Below, one piece after another: positions 1 to 11,665 of a stretch of DNA of 64,000 nucleotides. The notes below the pieces were generated by a model. It saw only the letters and a program-made list of their open reading frames with translations. It was not told where the DNA came from and made no database searches. The translations under genes and the position numbers were made by a program. The stretch comes from Protula sp. h YS-2021 (Eukaryota; Annelida; Polychaeta; Sabellida; Serpulidae), in NCBI GenBank assembly GCA_949752745.1, contig OX457027.1:88867720-88931719 (forward strand), in the 5' to 3' direction. Each line of letters starts with the position of its first letter. Within the stretch, counting starts at the first letter, position 1.

Positions 1-300
1 CATAGGAATACTGATTACGTTGACACATTATGCGTCATATATGGTATTTCTGGATGCATTGATGTAGTATGCATCGCATATGGGATTATATCTAAACGTA
101 GGATGACAGAATCCTTTGATATATTATGCCTCACATAAAGTATTGATGGGTACTGTGATATAATATGCGATACTTGTAGTACTTCTGAGTACTTTGATGC
201 AGCATGCATTACTTATAGTACTGTAGATACTTTGGTAGAGCATGCATCACCGCTAAAGGGTACTTTGATAGAGCATATGTAATTATATAGCATATATCGC
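1..300. repeat. degenerate minisatellite, unit about 38-40 bp
   Basis: About seven imperfect units, each containing a GATA/GATG-x-AG/AT-CATGCAT-type core followed by a TAGTACT...ACTTT stretch. Units differ by several substitutions and small indels, so this is an old array. No coding potential beyond chance. It probably continues past the left edge. Confidence 0.6.
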
Positions 301-700
301 ACATTTACTGCTGGTGTCTGCTTCATATGTGCATTTTGGCATTTGCGTTTATAAACACATTTTATGTGATCTTGATGAGATAACACTAACTGTTCTCGCA
401 CGGCAACACAAAGTGGTACGTATGATACTAGTGCTTTCAATTTATACCAATAGTCACTGTTAAGTACTGTACCATTGGTACTAAATAGTAGGTATGTTAG
501 TACTAGGTTTGATACAAGCCTCCTATGTATTTCGGGGAGTCCTTCTTGTGCTTTATAATACTTAAATAATGCCTGATTTGTGGGCCACTTATATGATTAC
601 ACTTCTGAACTGTAGGTCCCTTAGATGACTACGCTTGCTGTAGTGCATCACTTAGTTTGATATCCTTGTATAAAAATTTAATGCATGGCTGCTACTGAAC
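301..700. other. no gene recognised
   Basis: AT-rich sequence downstream of the last visible exon of the first NRF-6-like gene, so most likely part of its next intron. I see no exon here matching the transmembrane exon expected next. Confidence 0.4.
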
Positions 701-706
701 ACTTAC

Positions 707-3537
707 ATAGATATAATGGCCTCCTCGTCTGTGCTCAGATCATTCCCTCGTTCACAGTTAATTGTTGGATTGGAATAATTCTGCATCATTGGGCTGTATA
801 CTGAAACAATAAAGTACAACCACTTTTCAAGTTACTTATAAATGATTATTTGCAGATAAATTCTAAATAACACATTATGAATATATTATACATTCTCTAG
901 ATTGCACAAATAATTGTAAAAAATAAATAATTTTTATATATGTTCTATATTGTGCAGCCAAGTAAGTTATCACACAGCCAACAATTGCTTTGTTAGAGCT
1001 GTAACATCTATCTGAGTCAGCAAATAGGTTCATTACACACCCTACAATAGCTTTGTTAGAGCTGTAACATCTATCTCGCAAATAAGAAATACCTGAAAAT
1101 TTATCGGAAAGTGACAACTATTCTTAAATAACTTCACTGAATGTTAAAACACACTTTTGTGCTTATCTTGAATGAATCGAAAGATGTATGCCTGTCTCTA
1201 GTTGATGGTTATTATTTGATTACTTTATTTTTCAGCCAATTATGAATTCCTTTTTCTTGACTAGAGTGGTAACTATATATCTCTAGCAAATTTGTAATGA
1301 CTGATCTGGTGGATCCAGGATGACTTTTCGATGGTCGTGAGTTCGTTTTCTTTTTCTTTTGCATTGATGTTGTTGTTGACTGTTCATCCGTAGACGTTAC
1401 TTTAACAATTATGCCACTTTTACCTGTTTCGAGAAGAATAAGCGCGTCGTGATCAGTACAAGATGCTGGGATGCACATGCCCAAACCACTGAGGAAAATT
1501 GGTGGCTACAGAAACAATGGAATCAATGTAATGGTTTTATTACTATTTTTATGTAATGAAAAGCTAAAGAATTTATATGATAAAAATCAAAAGCGTACAT
1601 GATGCTGCTTCTTAACGTTTTTTAGTGGACTTCATATGAGGGTCTGACCAAGGGTTTGTAGCACGTCTAGTTACAGAAATATTTGCTACACTACTCCGAA
1701 ACAGCTAGATAAAAGCACAAAAATGGTCGCATCTACTTCTAAATATCTAACAATGAATGAAATGTCTTGTTTGTTTTTATATTATTGTTTTATAATGTAA
1801 GTAATTTTTGTTACATCGCCTGGTAATATGGAGGTCCAGAAGGCCATGCAATACAATGGTTCGATGACCGGATCAGACAGATCTTTGTTCGCAGAGGCAC
1901 ATTGCAGATAGCGGCCTTCGTACGCTGTATTGCCGTCCAACAGACCAGATTCAAACTTGCCTGTCGCATCAGCCACTGCAAAGACATGAAACCAAACAAC
2001 TCAAGTTATGGATTTGTGAAGAGCGCTGTTAGATTGTAGCCATCATGCAACCAGCCTCTGCCTTAATATTTACAAAAGAAAAAGAGTTAATTTTTCTTTA
2101 AGTTTTTAAAGAAAGTAGAGTTTTGGCATGATGACGTGATATCTCTACGATCAGCGACCCCTAACTCCAGTTTTTATAATTTAGTAAAAAGTAATTACTG
2201 GATTTGATTGATTATCTAAAACATAGAAAGTGAATTTAAATGTCTCACTTCTGATGGCCCATTTTGTTAAGCTAAGCATTCCACTTATGTATTTTAAATA
2301 GTCTCCCCTGCATTCCTCACTTAGATTTTTCAGCTGTAGTAAATTTGGTTCCAACTGAAGATAAAAGTTATTTTAATTGGAATTAAAGTGTAAAATGGGA
2401 GCAAATACTTTTAACACATTCGTTGTAAATTATATAGCAAAGACAAAAGTGATATTATAATATTTCTAGTTGCTTGAAAATATCGCGCTAACAAAAAGAC
2501 CAAAAAATACAAATTATAGCTATAATGCATATTTTATAAGCAAAGCAAAATTAAACTATCATAATTTGTTTCAACATTGCAACAACGTTGCCACAACCTG
2601 AATTTATTACCATTTTAATTTATTGTTTTGTTTTTGTTTTATTTAGTTTTATATTTGTTTTATTTTTATCATGTAAAAGCATAATTAATGCCACAGCATG
2701 AATTAATTAATAAATTATGAATTATCCTTTACCATCAGAATGGACGATGGCATCATTTACCATAGTTTAATGTTTAATGCAAACAATTTCAAGCAAAAAA
2801 TAATCTAATCCTGCTCTGTTTTTTTATAATCTGAAAAACTGTGTCATGCCATGATATTCAAACCATAGCCATAAATAACCACAGCTTGAAAGTTTTACTT
2901 GAAATGTATGTTTTGCACAGTTCAACCGTCTGATGATGTTTAGAGCAAATTCACAAGAAAACAGCAGCTGGGCATTTATTTACAAACACATTCATTTGTT
3001 CTACTTAAAATAAGAATTGTAACCAAATTTGCTGAAAAAGTTATATCCGCAAAATCAGCAAACGTTAATTCAGTACAATCCTTTTTATTTACATAACGGA
3101 TAAAACAGAAAATTCAGTAGTACTAAATACGTTCCAATATTTTTGCATATGCGCAAGCATCTAATATGTCTGTAAATATTAGCATTTCTGTTTTGCATCA
3201 CTAAGACATAAGTCGTAATCTTGTTATGGCGTTTCCTTATACAAGAAAAAAGAACAATTTAAGTTCAAAATCTGATTTTCATTTGTATTTTTTTCGCAAT
3301 TTTAATTTTTATTAAAATGTTAAGAACACTTACATTTGGTCCGAGCCACTCTAAATGTTCAATAATAAGTTCTGAAGCGTACCGTTCATATTCCTCTTGT
3401 GCATTCAATAACTCTGCTGTTTTGATTTTTCTCGCATTATTTTGCTTAAAGTTTATAAAGCCAGGTCGTATCTGGGCTGTACTAAATTCAAAAAGCAAAG
3501 CCACTAACATTACTAAAAGTGGCCGAATCATATTCAT
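707..3537 (-). CDS. NRF-6-like membrane acyltransferase, copy 1 (first five coding exons, 3' part outside window)
   Basis: Family: NRF-6 (nose resistant to fluoxetine) proteins have an N-terminal secreted, cysteine-containing NRF domain followed by a multi-pass acyltransferase-3 membrane domain. Exons seen, 5' to 3': 3537-3334 (start ATG, signal peptide MNMIRPLLVMLVALLFEFSTAQ-like with a hydrophobic core, donor GTAAGT), 2333-2249, 1975-1815, 1505-1424 and 800-707. Reading phases agree at every junction (0, 1, 0, 1, 2). Diagnostic motifs: CRGDY with KWAIR in exon 2, DATGKFESG in exon 3, GLGMCIPASC in exon 4 and STDEEAII in exon 5. Exon 3 has a weak donor (GAT|GTAACA), but the paralogue at 47.5 kb splices at the same place. 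All exons are open. The membrane domain must lie left of position 700. Partner at 32.6-48.1 kb has the same exon 3, 4 and 5 lengths (161, 82, 94 nt). Confidence 0.82.
960..1082. repeat. 64-bp tandem duplication in intron 4 of NRF-6-like copy 1
   Basis: The stretch CAATTGCTTTGTTAGAGC...ACATCTATCT occurs twice in direct orientation with two or three differences. It lies between exons 4 and 5 and has no visible function. Confidence 0.6.
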
Positions 3538-3539
3538 AT

Positions 3540-6200
3540 TGTTTTAAATCAATTAAAAACTTTCATGGAATATTTCTATGTGTTCCTAAAATTTGTGAAT
3601 AAATCAGAATCGTGCAATTCAGTTGGTTAACTAAGAGGACAAAGACAACTTTATTAAGCTGTCATATTTTTTGTGCAATCTTTATCTTTGTGAATATTTT
3701 ATCTCAACAGGAGAGGGACCATTTGAAGATAGTGGTAGGGGATTACTAACGGTTTAACTTATCATTTGTTCTTTATTGTGTTAATTTCTACTGTGTCTAA
3801 GACGCTGTCTTTTTCTATACACTCACAAGTAAATGGGAAAATGATAAAGAACTTAGTCAGAGTAATATATAAGCTTTATCTTTGAGTTATGATAAGGAAC
3901 GCCCCACCCACCCAGTTGACAAACCTCCCCCCCTACGGCCCCCTATCTGTGCACAATGTCTTTGGACCTTGCACTTGTCTTGTTTTTATATTTTTTCAAG
4001 TGTGTTACAGTCTTAGCAAAAACGCTTTCAAACATATAAATATATTGCATATATTGCTTTTAAAGGATTTCTTTGTACTTTTTATAGCAGGAGTTAATGT
4101 ATCAAGCCATTACTTACCCAAGAGAGGTTGATCATCTAAGCTAAACTTGACTTGAACAGACACAAGACAGGTATAGTATAATTTTATAATTCAAGCATGA
4201 TTTGGATCTCGCTGACGCATTATTTGCAAATACTGATCACATCCTGGTTTATTAATGTCTTTATTTTGTCTTTCTCTCGAATACGTTGCAATACTTTATC
4301 GTCATTTATATGTCCAAAAGGAATGGCGTTTGTGTGAGTGGTGTTCGTGTGAATCTGGTTATAGAAACATTTTTAACAATTATACAACGCCTAGTGTAAT
4401 AACCAAAAAGTTTATTCAATTAGCTAGATAAATTCATTTAGTTTGAATCGATCTAGCTAACTGCTAATTTCTGTCGGCCATGATGAAAGGGAGTAAAACA
4501 TTTGGGATTACATTCCGTAACACAGTTTCAGTATGAATGAAGTACATCTTAGCAGTTTATCTATGATAAACAAAAAACGGCTGATAGCATGAAGTGATCT
4601 CACAAGTGAATGCCGAAAATAGTAACAATTATGACATCATGGTATTGTGGCGTAACTTGTGGCCCTGATTTGTTGATTGTTGCTCTGGCCTGAAGGAAAA
4701 ATCACATATCCTTAGAAGTGTTTCTTTATATTATATCTTTAAAATAAGGTCACAGCAGCATTCGTGTCAATCGACCTGAGTGAAACATGGAAACACATAA
4801 CCGGGTTTGGATGACATACCTAGAATAATTGAATATAAGCGAAGCAGCTTTACAGTTAGCATCAAATCGTTTTAGTCAAATGCAAACACAATGTTGACAC
4901 AGTCTACTTAGCAAATTAATAAGCGTCTTAGGACAAGATAAAAAGATGTTTTGTACAAATGAAAACAATGCTGAAGAACATAAAGTAAAATGACAACTTA
5001 TTATTTCGCACATATTGTTAATATATTTATAATAAAACATGATTTATATTTTAGTATTAATCGCTTCTAAGGTGATAACTCCCTTTACGGATAGAAGTTA
5101 TTGCATAGTGTTGGTATTTGTTAGGGCGACAATGTAAATTACTTACTTTTAAAGAGTGTGTAGTAAATGGTCCATGCCATCGTTTTGCTTTTATCAAAAA
5201 ACATAATCATTACAAAGCGAGGAAGAATACTTATTTATACTTCAGGTTTTTAAGCATCTAACATTACATTAAAATGAGTGAATCTCTTTTTTCAATATTG
5301 ATATCATAGAAATTACTGTACATTAATGTGGACAGAATGTGACCACTAACAGCACGGTCCGACAAAATATATTGAATACATGCGCTAGGTGAACAAGATC
5401 AGTATTCTACTATCAGCTATTCAGGTGTTATTACTTTTGTAGTGCTATTATCATTTAACAGAAAGAGGGAGAGATAAGACGCTTAATACTGTTTTAGCAG
5501 TATGTCAAAGGCTACTTTTCAAAGAAATCTGTTTTGCCGATATTTTTGTACCTTTTGGCTTTGCTGTTCTGACTTGACATCATTATTTAATTCAATTTAA
5601 GATATAATGGGGTCGCAACATTTAAAAAAAATATTCGAAAGTATAGCAAATGGTTAAATCGACCACAAGAAATTAAGTTTACACCAGAGACACTGAAACA
5701 AATTAGAAATACCGTGAAAATATTGTTAAGTTTCATTTAACTTTTAGCAAATAGAACTGAATATTGTTGATAAAATTTACATGCATTCATATCAGTGACA
5801 AGTGTCCTTTAATTTTCTTTGTACTCGCAGCACATATATTGCAGTCAATGAAGTAGTAACAATATTCTTATGTATCTCTTCTTGGCCGCCGAGTGATAAG
5901 GTGTTTACTTTCTGTGGTTTTAATAACTGGCTCTAATTAAAGTTTAAATTGCTCAAAACATAGCGCTCATCTGTTTCAATTTACTGGATATACTTTGAAC
6001 AAAGTTTTTGTATCTTCAGTCAGCTTTTTATCTCATTAACATTTTACTTTGTGAACAATGATACATCGATTAAGATAGTACTTGGTTTTCTATAAAATAG
6101 CAAATCATGTCATAAAAACTGCCCCTTAGACTTATTGGTCATAACCACTCTGTAGACGATTTCATAAAAAATACATTTCAAACTTACGTACTTAATTTCT
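3540..6200. other. long non-coding stretch upstream of NRF-6-like copy 1
   Basis: AT-rich 2.7 kb between the start codon of the minus-strand NRF-6-like gene and the first retroelement relic. It must hold that gene's promoter and 5' UTR, but I see no convincing TATA box or initiator. Small open frames, including one at 3889-4131, have no recognisable domain. Confidence 0.4.
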
Positions 6201-6212
6201 TAATACTCATTT

Positions 6213-7800
6213 TTATGAGTAAAATATCTTTGGAAAACCCATAGCCGTCACTATGTGTTTTCCAAAGTGTTCAACATTAGTTATCGCGATCCATAATAAA
6301 AAATTTTTGTGGAACAAATAGCATCGGTGAACACGTGCGGCCCTACTTGAACAACAAGAGACCATTCTCTGCCCACCAGAAACTGAACACGTGACCCTTG
6401 ATAAACGTAGAGCATAGTAGACAAGCAACCAATACTACCTTCCTCCGACGTTAGCAATCGGAGGCGGAGTTGACAACTATTCAATCCAATTTTGAGTGGA
6501 AAACGCTTTGATCTTTTCAAAATCTAAGAGGTGGCCCATAAGCTCTATCCGTTGAACCGGAACCAAGTCTGACATCTTGGCATAGATCAGCAGACCGAGG
6601 TCGCCGTACTGTTTGTGCAATGTGGTCACAAACGGTGGATGAACACAAACGGTCCTGTCGACAACTCGAACAGTAGAGCGAGCGAGAAACCAATAGTTCA
6701 CCTTCATTACCTGAAGGATAGATAACGACGAGTGGTTTTCAACATCGGAATGTAAAGATGTGCACCGAAGAGATTAAGTGAGTTGGCCAACACGCCCTGA
6801 CTTAGTAGATTTGATAAGATGTGGAGTGTGCACGATTTGAGAACTGAATAACTGAATAATCTATGGCTCTTTTGCACAACAGTTCCAGAATCATCGCATC
6901 TAATGTGAGTTGCTTATGTGGTTGGAGCTAATATGATATGACTAAAGACAGATTGGGAAGCTTGGCCAACGCAGGAAAGATCTCGTTCTTGGCAAATGGC
7001 AAAGGGATATCCCCAACGCAACCAACGGACTATTTGTTTGGGAACGCCCAGTGATTGCCAAGAATGCCAAAAATTCCTTAGCTATGCTTCTACGAGATCT
7101 TAGCACTTGATCCAATTGATGGAGAAACCAGTTCTTCGTAAGAACTTAAAATATCTGTGCGAGATCGGTGCGCGAGGTCGAGCGAATATTTAGAGTAATT
7201 GCTACCTCTGCTTCGAAGGAGCAGCCGGTTTTCTAGTGTCCACCTTGGCTTCTCGGCCTGGGGAGTAGATGCCGCTTCGGTATGGACAGCAAGTCAGACT
7301 GCCACTGCCTTGGCCTATTCTGCTGCCGGATGAAAGATCTACACACAACAGTGCCTTGGAAGCTCACTCTAGCTGACTCGATTGTCTTCAACAAGTTCGT
7401 TCGGAAAAAGTTATGATTGACTGTGTATTGGTCAAAACAACGTCTACGAGAGTCTTCTGCACTGTTATTGGAATGTGGAAATGTTTGGCCACTCCGTATC
7501 ACCACCAAAGAAGCTATCAGGTAAGCAAGCAGCTTAAAAGATCGGAAGGCGCTTCCACCATTGAATCGAAACCGCGGTCAAACAGTAAATTTCTCCATTT
7601 CCACAAATTTCTCGCATAGTTTCGAAGGTTGCATCTTAAAGCGAAAGTATGCTCAGACGGCTTATCAATCTTCGAACGTTTACGGCCCCTAGCAGGCACA
7701 CGAGCCCACAACCACAGCTTCAACAGGAAAGAAAGACTGAATCCTCCAGGTGCACCCATTGGCAGCTGTAACCGGTACGAAGCCTCAACACTGTATCAAG
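6213..7800 (-). pseudogene. decayed DIRS-like RT/RNase H retroelement fragment, inverted copy
   Basis: Read on the minus strand, this contains a segment resembling the end of a DIRS/Ngaro-type reverse transcriptase (SDLVPVQRIELMGHLLDFEK at about 6500-6600), then an RNase H-like part (EEGSIGCLSTMLYVYQ at about 6380-6440). Further upstream (7500-7760) lies a basic segment RKRSKIDKPSEHTF followed by CNLRNYAR. All are in different frames, with stops between. It is the reverse complement, with divergence, of 10020-11470. Family assignment rests on the order of the RT motif (LVP..R..LMG...D) before RNase H and on the better copy on the plus strand. Not functional. Confidence 0.55.
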
Positions 7801-7849
7801 TTGCGGCAGCTCCAGTGCGGTGTAGGCATCGACTACGTGCCACGGTACG

Positions 7850-9780
7850 AGGGTTATCGGCACGAGTACGATCATGTGATCGAATACGAGCCGATGTTGT
7901 GATATCAATACAAGTCGTTGCAGTGACAGGTCGATCATGTGACAGGTCGCTGCTATCACGAGTCGTATATACAACGAGTCGTCATTGCCACGACCCGTGG
8001 CAGGGACGGCTCGATCAGCTGACGGGTGGCTATTATCACGAGTTGTATAACACCAACATCGATCGTGTAAGCATCGATCACGTGCCATGGTCGACACAGG
8101 TACGATCACTTGGCTGAGTACGAGCCGATGTAGGGACAGCAACGACCTATCACACGGCAGTGTTGCGGTTATGCACAACTGTCATGACTTGTCAAAACAT
8201 GGTGTAAACATAAGTTACGACTCAGGTACAATCACGTGATCCAGTTGCTGTACGCAACTGTCACCGTTTCAGCATGACTCTATCATGTGACTTGTGTCTA
8301 CAGAGGCGTCTTACCCCATTCTAGAGCTTGCCTTCTATGATACAGGACCCTGACAAAGTGGGGACGGTTAGCTCATTGGACAGAGCGTGGGGCTGCTAAT
8401 CATAAGATCCCGAGTTCGAGTCTAGCTCGGTGGGTAAGCAGGTATGACGTTCACTCCAATTGTCTCAGTGATTGTAGTGGGCTAGATCACCTATCACACG
8501 ATTTGTGCATGCTACGAGTCGCCATTGCCACGAACCTGAAGCAGTGACAGCACAATCACGTGATGAGGTAATGCTATCACGACTGTGCTTACAACGGGTT
8601 ATCATTGTCACGACCCGTAACAGTGTCCATTATGTGACAGATCGATAATACCATGAGTTGTGACTGTCTGTCGTGTTTGTGACGAGTTGTGATTAGGAGC
8701 ACTCTTCGTTGGGAAGGGTCGCACCTAACCCAACCCGTGACTGCGACGGATCGTCACTGTGCCGGGTCGTGTCTGTGGCAACTTCACATGTCACTTGCTG
8801 CAGCGACAGATGTCGACGCAGTGTCGACTCGCGCATGCCACGGGTCGCTGAAAAAGCGTATTGATCACGGCTAACTTTGATCTGTACCCTACAAATTCGT
8901 GATGACGGCTGTTGAGTTGTCATCTTGGTTGTCGCAGCAGCAACGTATCTGTAGCGGTACATCATCTCGACACAGGCATCGTCTCTGTATCATTTTACGG
9001 GGTTTCTCCTATCCTTACCAAGAGCATATAGCTTCAATAGGGGGTTCGTGTGTTAGTTTCCTATGTGAATTACTTGGAATTCTGGTTGTATTATGTCGAT
9101 ATGTCGATGTCCTATCTGCAGCGATCCATCACACTGAATTGATGTGACTATTCATACGATGCTGTTACAATTGTTGCGATGTCGATCGCTGCGTTGTCGC
9201 TGTGCCGACTCGGATATGCAACGATTATGTGGTCGGTAGCTATGCTCCTGGTTGTCATGTTTCCCACGACTCTTATTCGATGAAAAATTGACCATGTCAG
9301 TCGCGCATGTGCTGTGACGTGACTGTCACGACCTGTGGCTGTGACGTGTTGTGTGTGTGATTTTTCGTGACTGTCATGACTCGTGCGTGCAACATTTCAT
9401 CACTGTCATGACCTGTGGCAGTTACAGGCAGATCATGCGACGGGTCGCTGCTGGCATGGGTCGTACATGCAACAGGCTGACACTGTTACGACTAGGGGCG
9501 GGGACGGATCGATCTTGTGACTGGTTGTTGCTTACACGCGCAATGCATCTAACGTGTCGTGACTGTGGCAACTCGTCGCTTGGACAGATCGTCGCTGCCA
9601 AGGGTTATCCACGTGACAGGGCTTCAGTGCGGCGGTTCTGGTGTGCAGCAACTCGATCACGTGTCACCCCCTGCGGTTACGTACATCGACGCAGAGTCGA
9701 GTTCAGTATGTCAGGGGTCACTCACGGAATGTCTCCATTACGGGTTACGTTGCCGTATGGACTTTATGTCATATTTTTGA
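7850..9780. repeat. GC-rich degenerate tandem repeat region
   Basis: Many imperfect copies of a unit built around CACGAGTCGTCATTGCCACGACCCGTGGCAGTGAC-type sequence (shortened variants of about 55-70 bp), such as CGACCCGTGGCAG, GTCGCTGCTATCACGAG and TCATGTGACAGGTCG. Base composition (CpG-rich, many ACGTGA motifs) is unlike the AT-rich surroundings. Open frames on both strands here are by-products of the repeat. It sits between two inverted retroelement copies and is interrupted by a tRNA-like segment at 8362-8440. Confidence 0.6.
8362..8440 (+). repeat. tRNA-derived SINE head (Pol III A and B boxes)
   Basis: The segment starts GGGACGGTTAGCTCATTGGA (A box region TTAGCTCATTGG), has an anticodon-loop-like CTGCTAA (GCT), then GAGTTCGAGTC (B box). 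The 3' end (CTCGGTGGG) does not pair with the 5' GGGACGG to form an acceptor stem, and there is no long variable arm as a serine tRNA needs. A tRNA-derived SINE or tRNA pseudogene fits better than a working tRNA gene. An internal Pol III promoter may still be active. Confidence 0.6.
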
Positions 9781-10019
9781 GTGTTTTATGCAATTTAAAA
9801 TGATTATATCATGTTATATTTTGTTGCTCTTTTATGGCAACAACAGTTGTTAGTGTTTACTTATACGGCTTTCTTTCTGTTGTACACCTACAGTCAACCC
9901 CGGGGATTCCTGAGCTTACAGCCAGCAGGCCGGTGATCTGTATACGAGCTGCACAGCATGCCTACCGCTCTGAGGCATACAGCTTTTTACTTTGGAGAAT
10001 CGTCCTTGCCAATGGGTGC

Positions 10020-11665
10020 ACGTGAGAAATTCACTTTTTCTTGAAGGTGAGGTAGTGGAATCGTGTGCAGACTAAGGTTCGTAAGCGTTCGAAGAGTGAT
10101 AAGCCGTCTGAGCACATTTTCGTTTCAAAATGCAACCTTCGAAACTATGCGCCAATTTGTGGAAACGGAGATAATATACTGTTTGGTCGCATTTGCGATT
10201 CAATGGCAGCAGTGTCTTCAAATCTATCTAAGCTGTATGCTTACCTACTAGGGTCGATTTGCATCACTAGACGCTCGATCACGATTTTGTCCGCCCGAAC
10301 TTGTTGAAGCAGACAGTCGAGGCAGCTAGAGTGAACTTACAAGACACTCTTATGTGTAGTCCGACACCACAGCAGGCCAAGATAGTGGCAGTGCTCCTTG
10401 CTGTCCACACCAGCGACCAAGAAGCGACTGGAGTCTTCAGCGGCATCTACTCCCCATGCCAAGGTAGACAAAGCAGAGGTAACAATTACTCTAAATATCC
10501 AGTCGCGCAGCGATCTCGCACCGATACTTTAGGTTCTTACGACGAACTTGTTTCCTTATCAATTGGATCGAGTGCAAAGGTATTCGTTGAAGCAAAGCTA
10601 AGGACTTTTTAACAAGCTTGGCAATCACTTGGCGTTCCAAAACAAATAGTCCGTTGGTTGCGTTGGGGATACCCCTTTACCTTTTGCAAGGGACAAGGTA
10701 GGGTCACCAAATCTTTCCTCTGTTGGCAAAGCTTCACAATCTTTCTTTAGTCTTGCCGTACTAACTCCAACCACATAAGCAACTGGCGTTAGAAACGATT
10801 ATTCTGGAACTGTTTTAGAAAACAGCCATAGAAGAGATGACTGTGGGCACTCAAGGGTTTTTTCAGTCGAGTCTTCCTTGTACCAAAAACTTCGAGGCAA
10901 GAGGGACATTCCACACCTTATCAAATCTACAAAGGTGGACACTAGAAAGCCGCTGCTAATTCAAAGCAGAGGTAACAATTACTCTAAATATTCGGTCGCG
11001 CACCGATCTCGCACAGATACTTTAAGTTCTTACGTAGAACTGGTTTCTCCATCAATTGGATCGCGTGCAAAGGTACTCGTAGAAGCGAAGCTAAGGAATT
11101 CTTGGCAAGCTTGGCAATCACTGGGAGTTCCAAAACACTTTTTGTTCCAAGAGAACATTTGGAAGGGGCAGTGTTCTTCTCACGACCGCACATTGCGTAT
11201 CAATGTGTTGCAAAGGAAGGTAGTATTGGCTGCTTGTCGACTATTCTCTTCGTTTATCAATATCCACGTGTTCAGTTTCTGGTGGACAATCATACAGTGG
11301 TCTCTTGTTTGTTCAACCAAACAAGCAGAGCGGCACGTTCAACGATGTTGTCGCGATTCACTAACCAAGTCTTCTTCCGTGCTCGGGACAATGGTTTTAT
11401 CATTCAAGCGTCACGCACGTTCCTCGTGTTATGCCTGTGATGTATTGTCTGATTGGCTCAGGTCCCTTTAACTGAAATATCCTTTCTCCGACAGGTCAGT
11501 GGTGCCTGGGCATTTGTCCCTGGTTTTGAAATAACTCATGTTTATACTTTGCCATCACTCTGTTATTTCAGACAAGGGACTTATCTTGAAATGTGTTTTC
11601 CTCGTGGCCTTGGCGTCGGGCAAACGCCGGGGGGAAGTACACGTCTTGCAAAACTATGTTAGTCC
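10020..11665 (+). pseudogene. decayed DIRS-like RT/RNase H retroelement fragment, plus-strand copy
   Basis: Ordered remnants: a basic RKRSKSDKPSEHIF segment at 10080-10130; a gag/RT leader (QAWQSLGVPKQIVRWLRWGY, with an internal stop) at 10610-10680; a second direct copy of the same leader at 10970-11150; and an RNase H-like stretch with VDNHTVVSCLFNQ (D-N-T-V pattern of DIRS-type RNase H) at 11280-11330, followed by IIQASR and a DALSR-type end in another frame near 11440. Several frameshifts and stops separate them. Family knowledge: RNase H ending in ADALSR..EW is typical of DIRS/Ngaro tyrosine-recombinase retroelements. No recombinase is visible here. Confidence 0.55.
10465..11150 (+). repeat. 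direct duplication of about 190 bp inside the DIRS-like relic
   Basis: The sequence starting AGCAGAGGTAACAATTACTC at about 10471 recurs at about 10966 with substitutions. Both run through GATCTCGCAC and CAAGCTTGGCAATCACT. A third, inverted copy is at about 7020-7200. The duplication shows rearrangement of the relic after insertion. Confidence 0.65.

Noticed and set aside
3889..4131. 80-codon plus-strand gene
   Set aside because: No domain, no splice or promoter context; typical of a chance frame in AT-rich DNA.
7629..8178. ORFs of 150-160 codons on both strands
   Set aside because: By-products of the GC-rich degenerate repeat; the two strands overlap almost fully and show no domain.
8362..8440. 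Functional tRNA-Ser(GCT) gene
   Set aside because: No acceptor-stem pairing and no long variable arm; better explained as a tRNA-derived SINE head.
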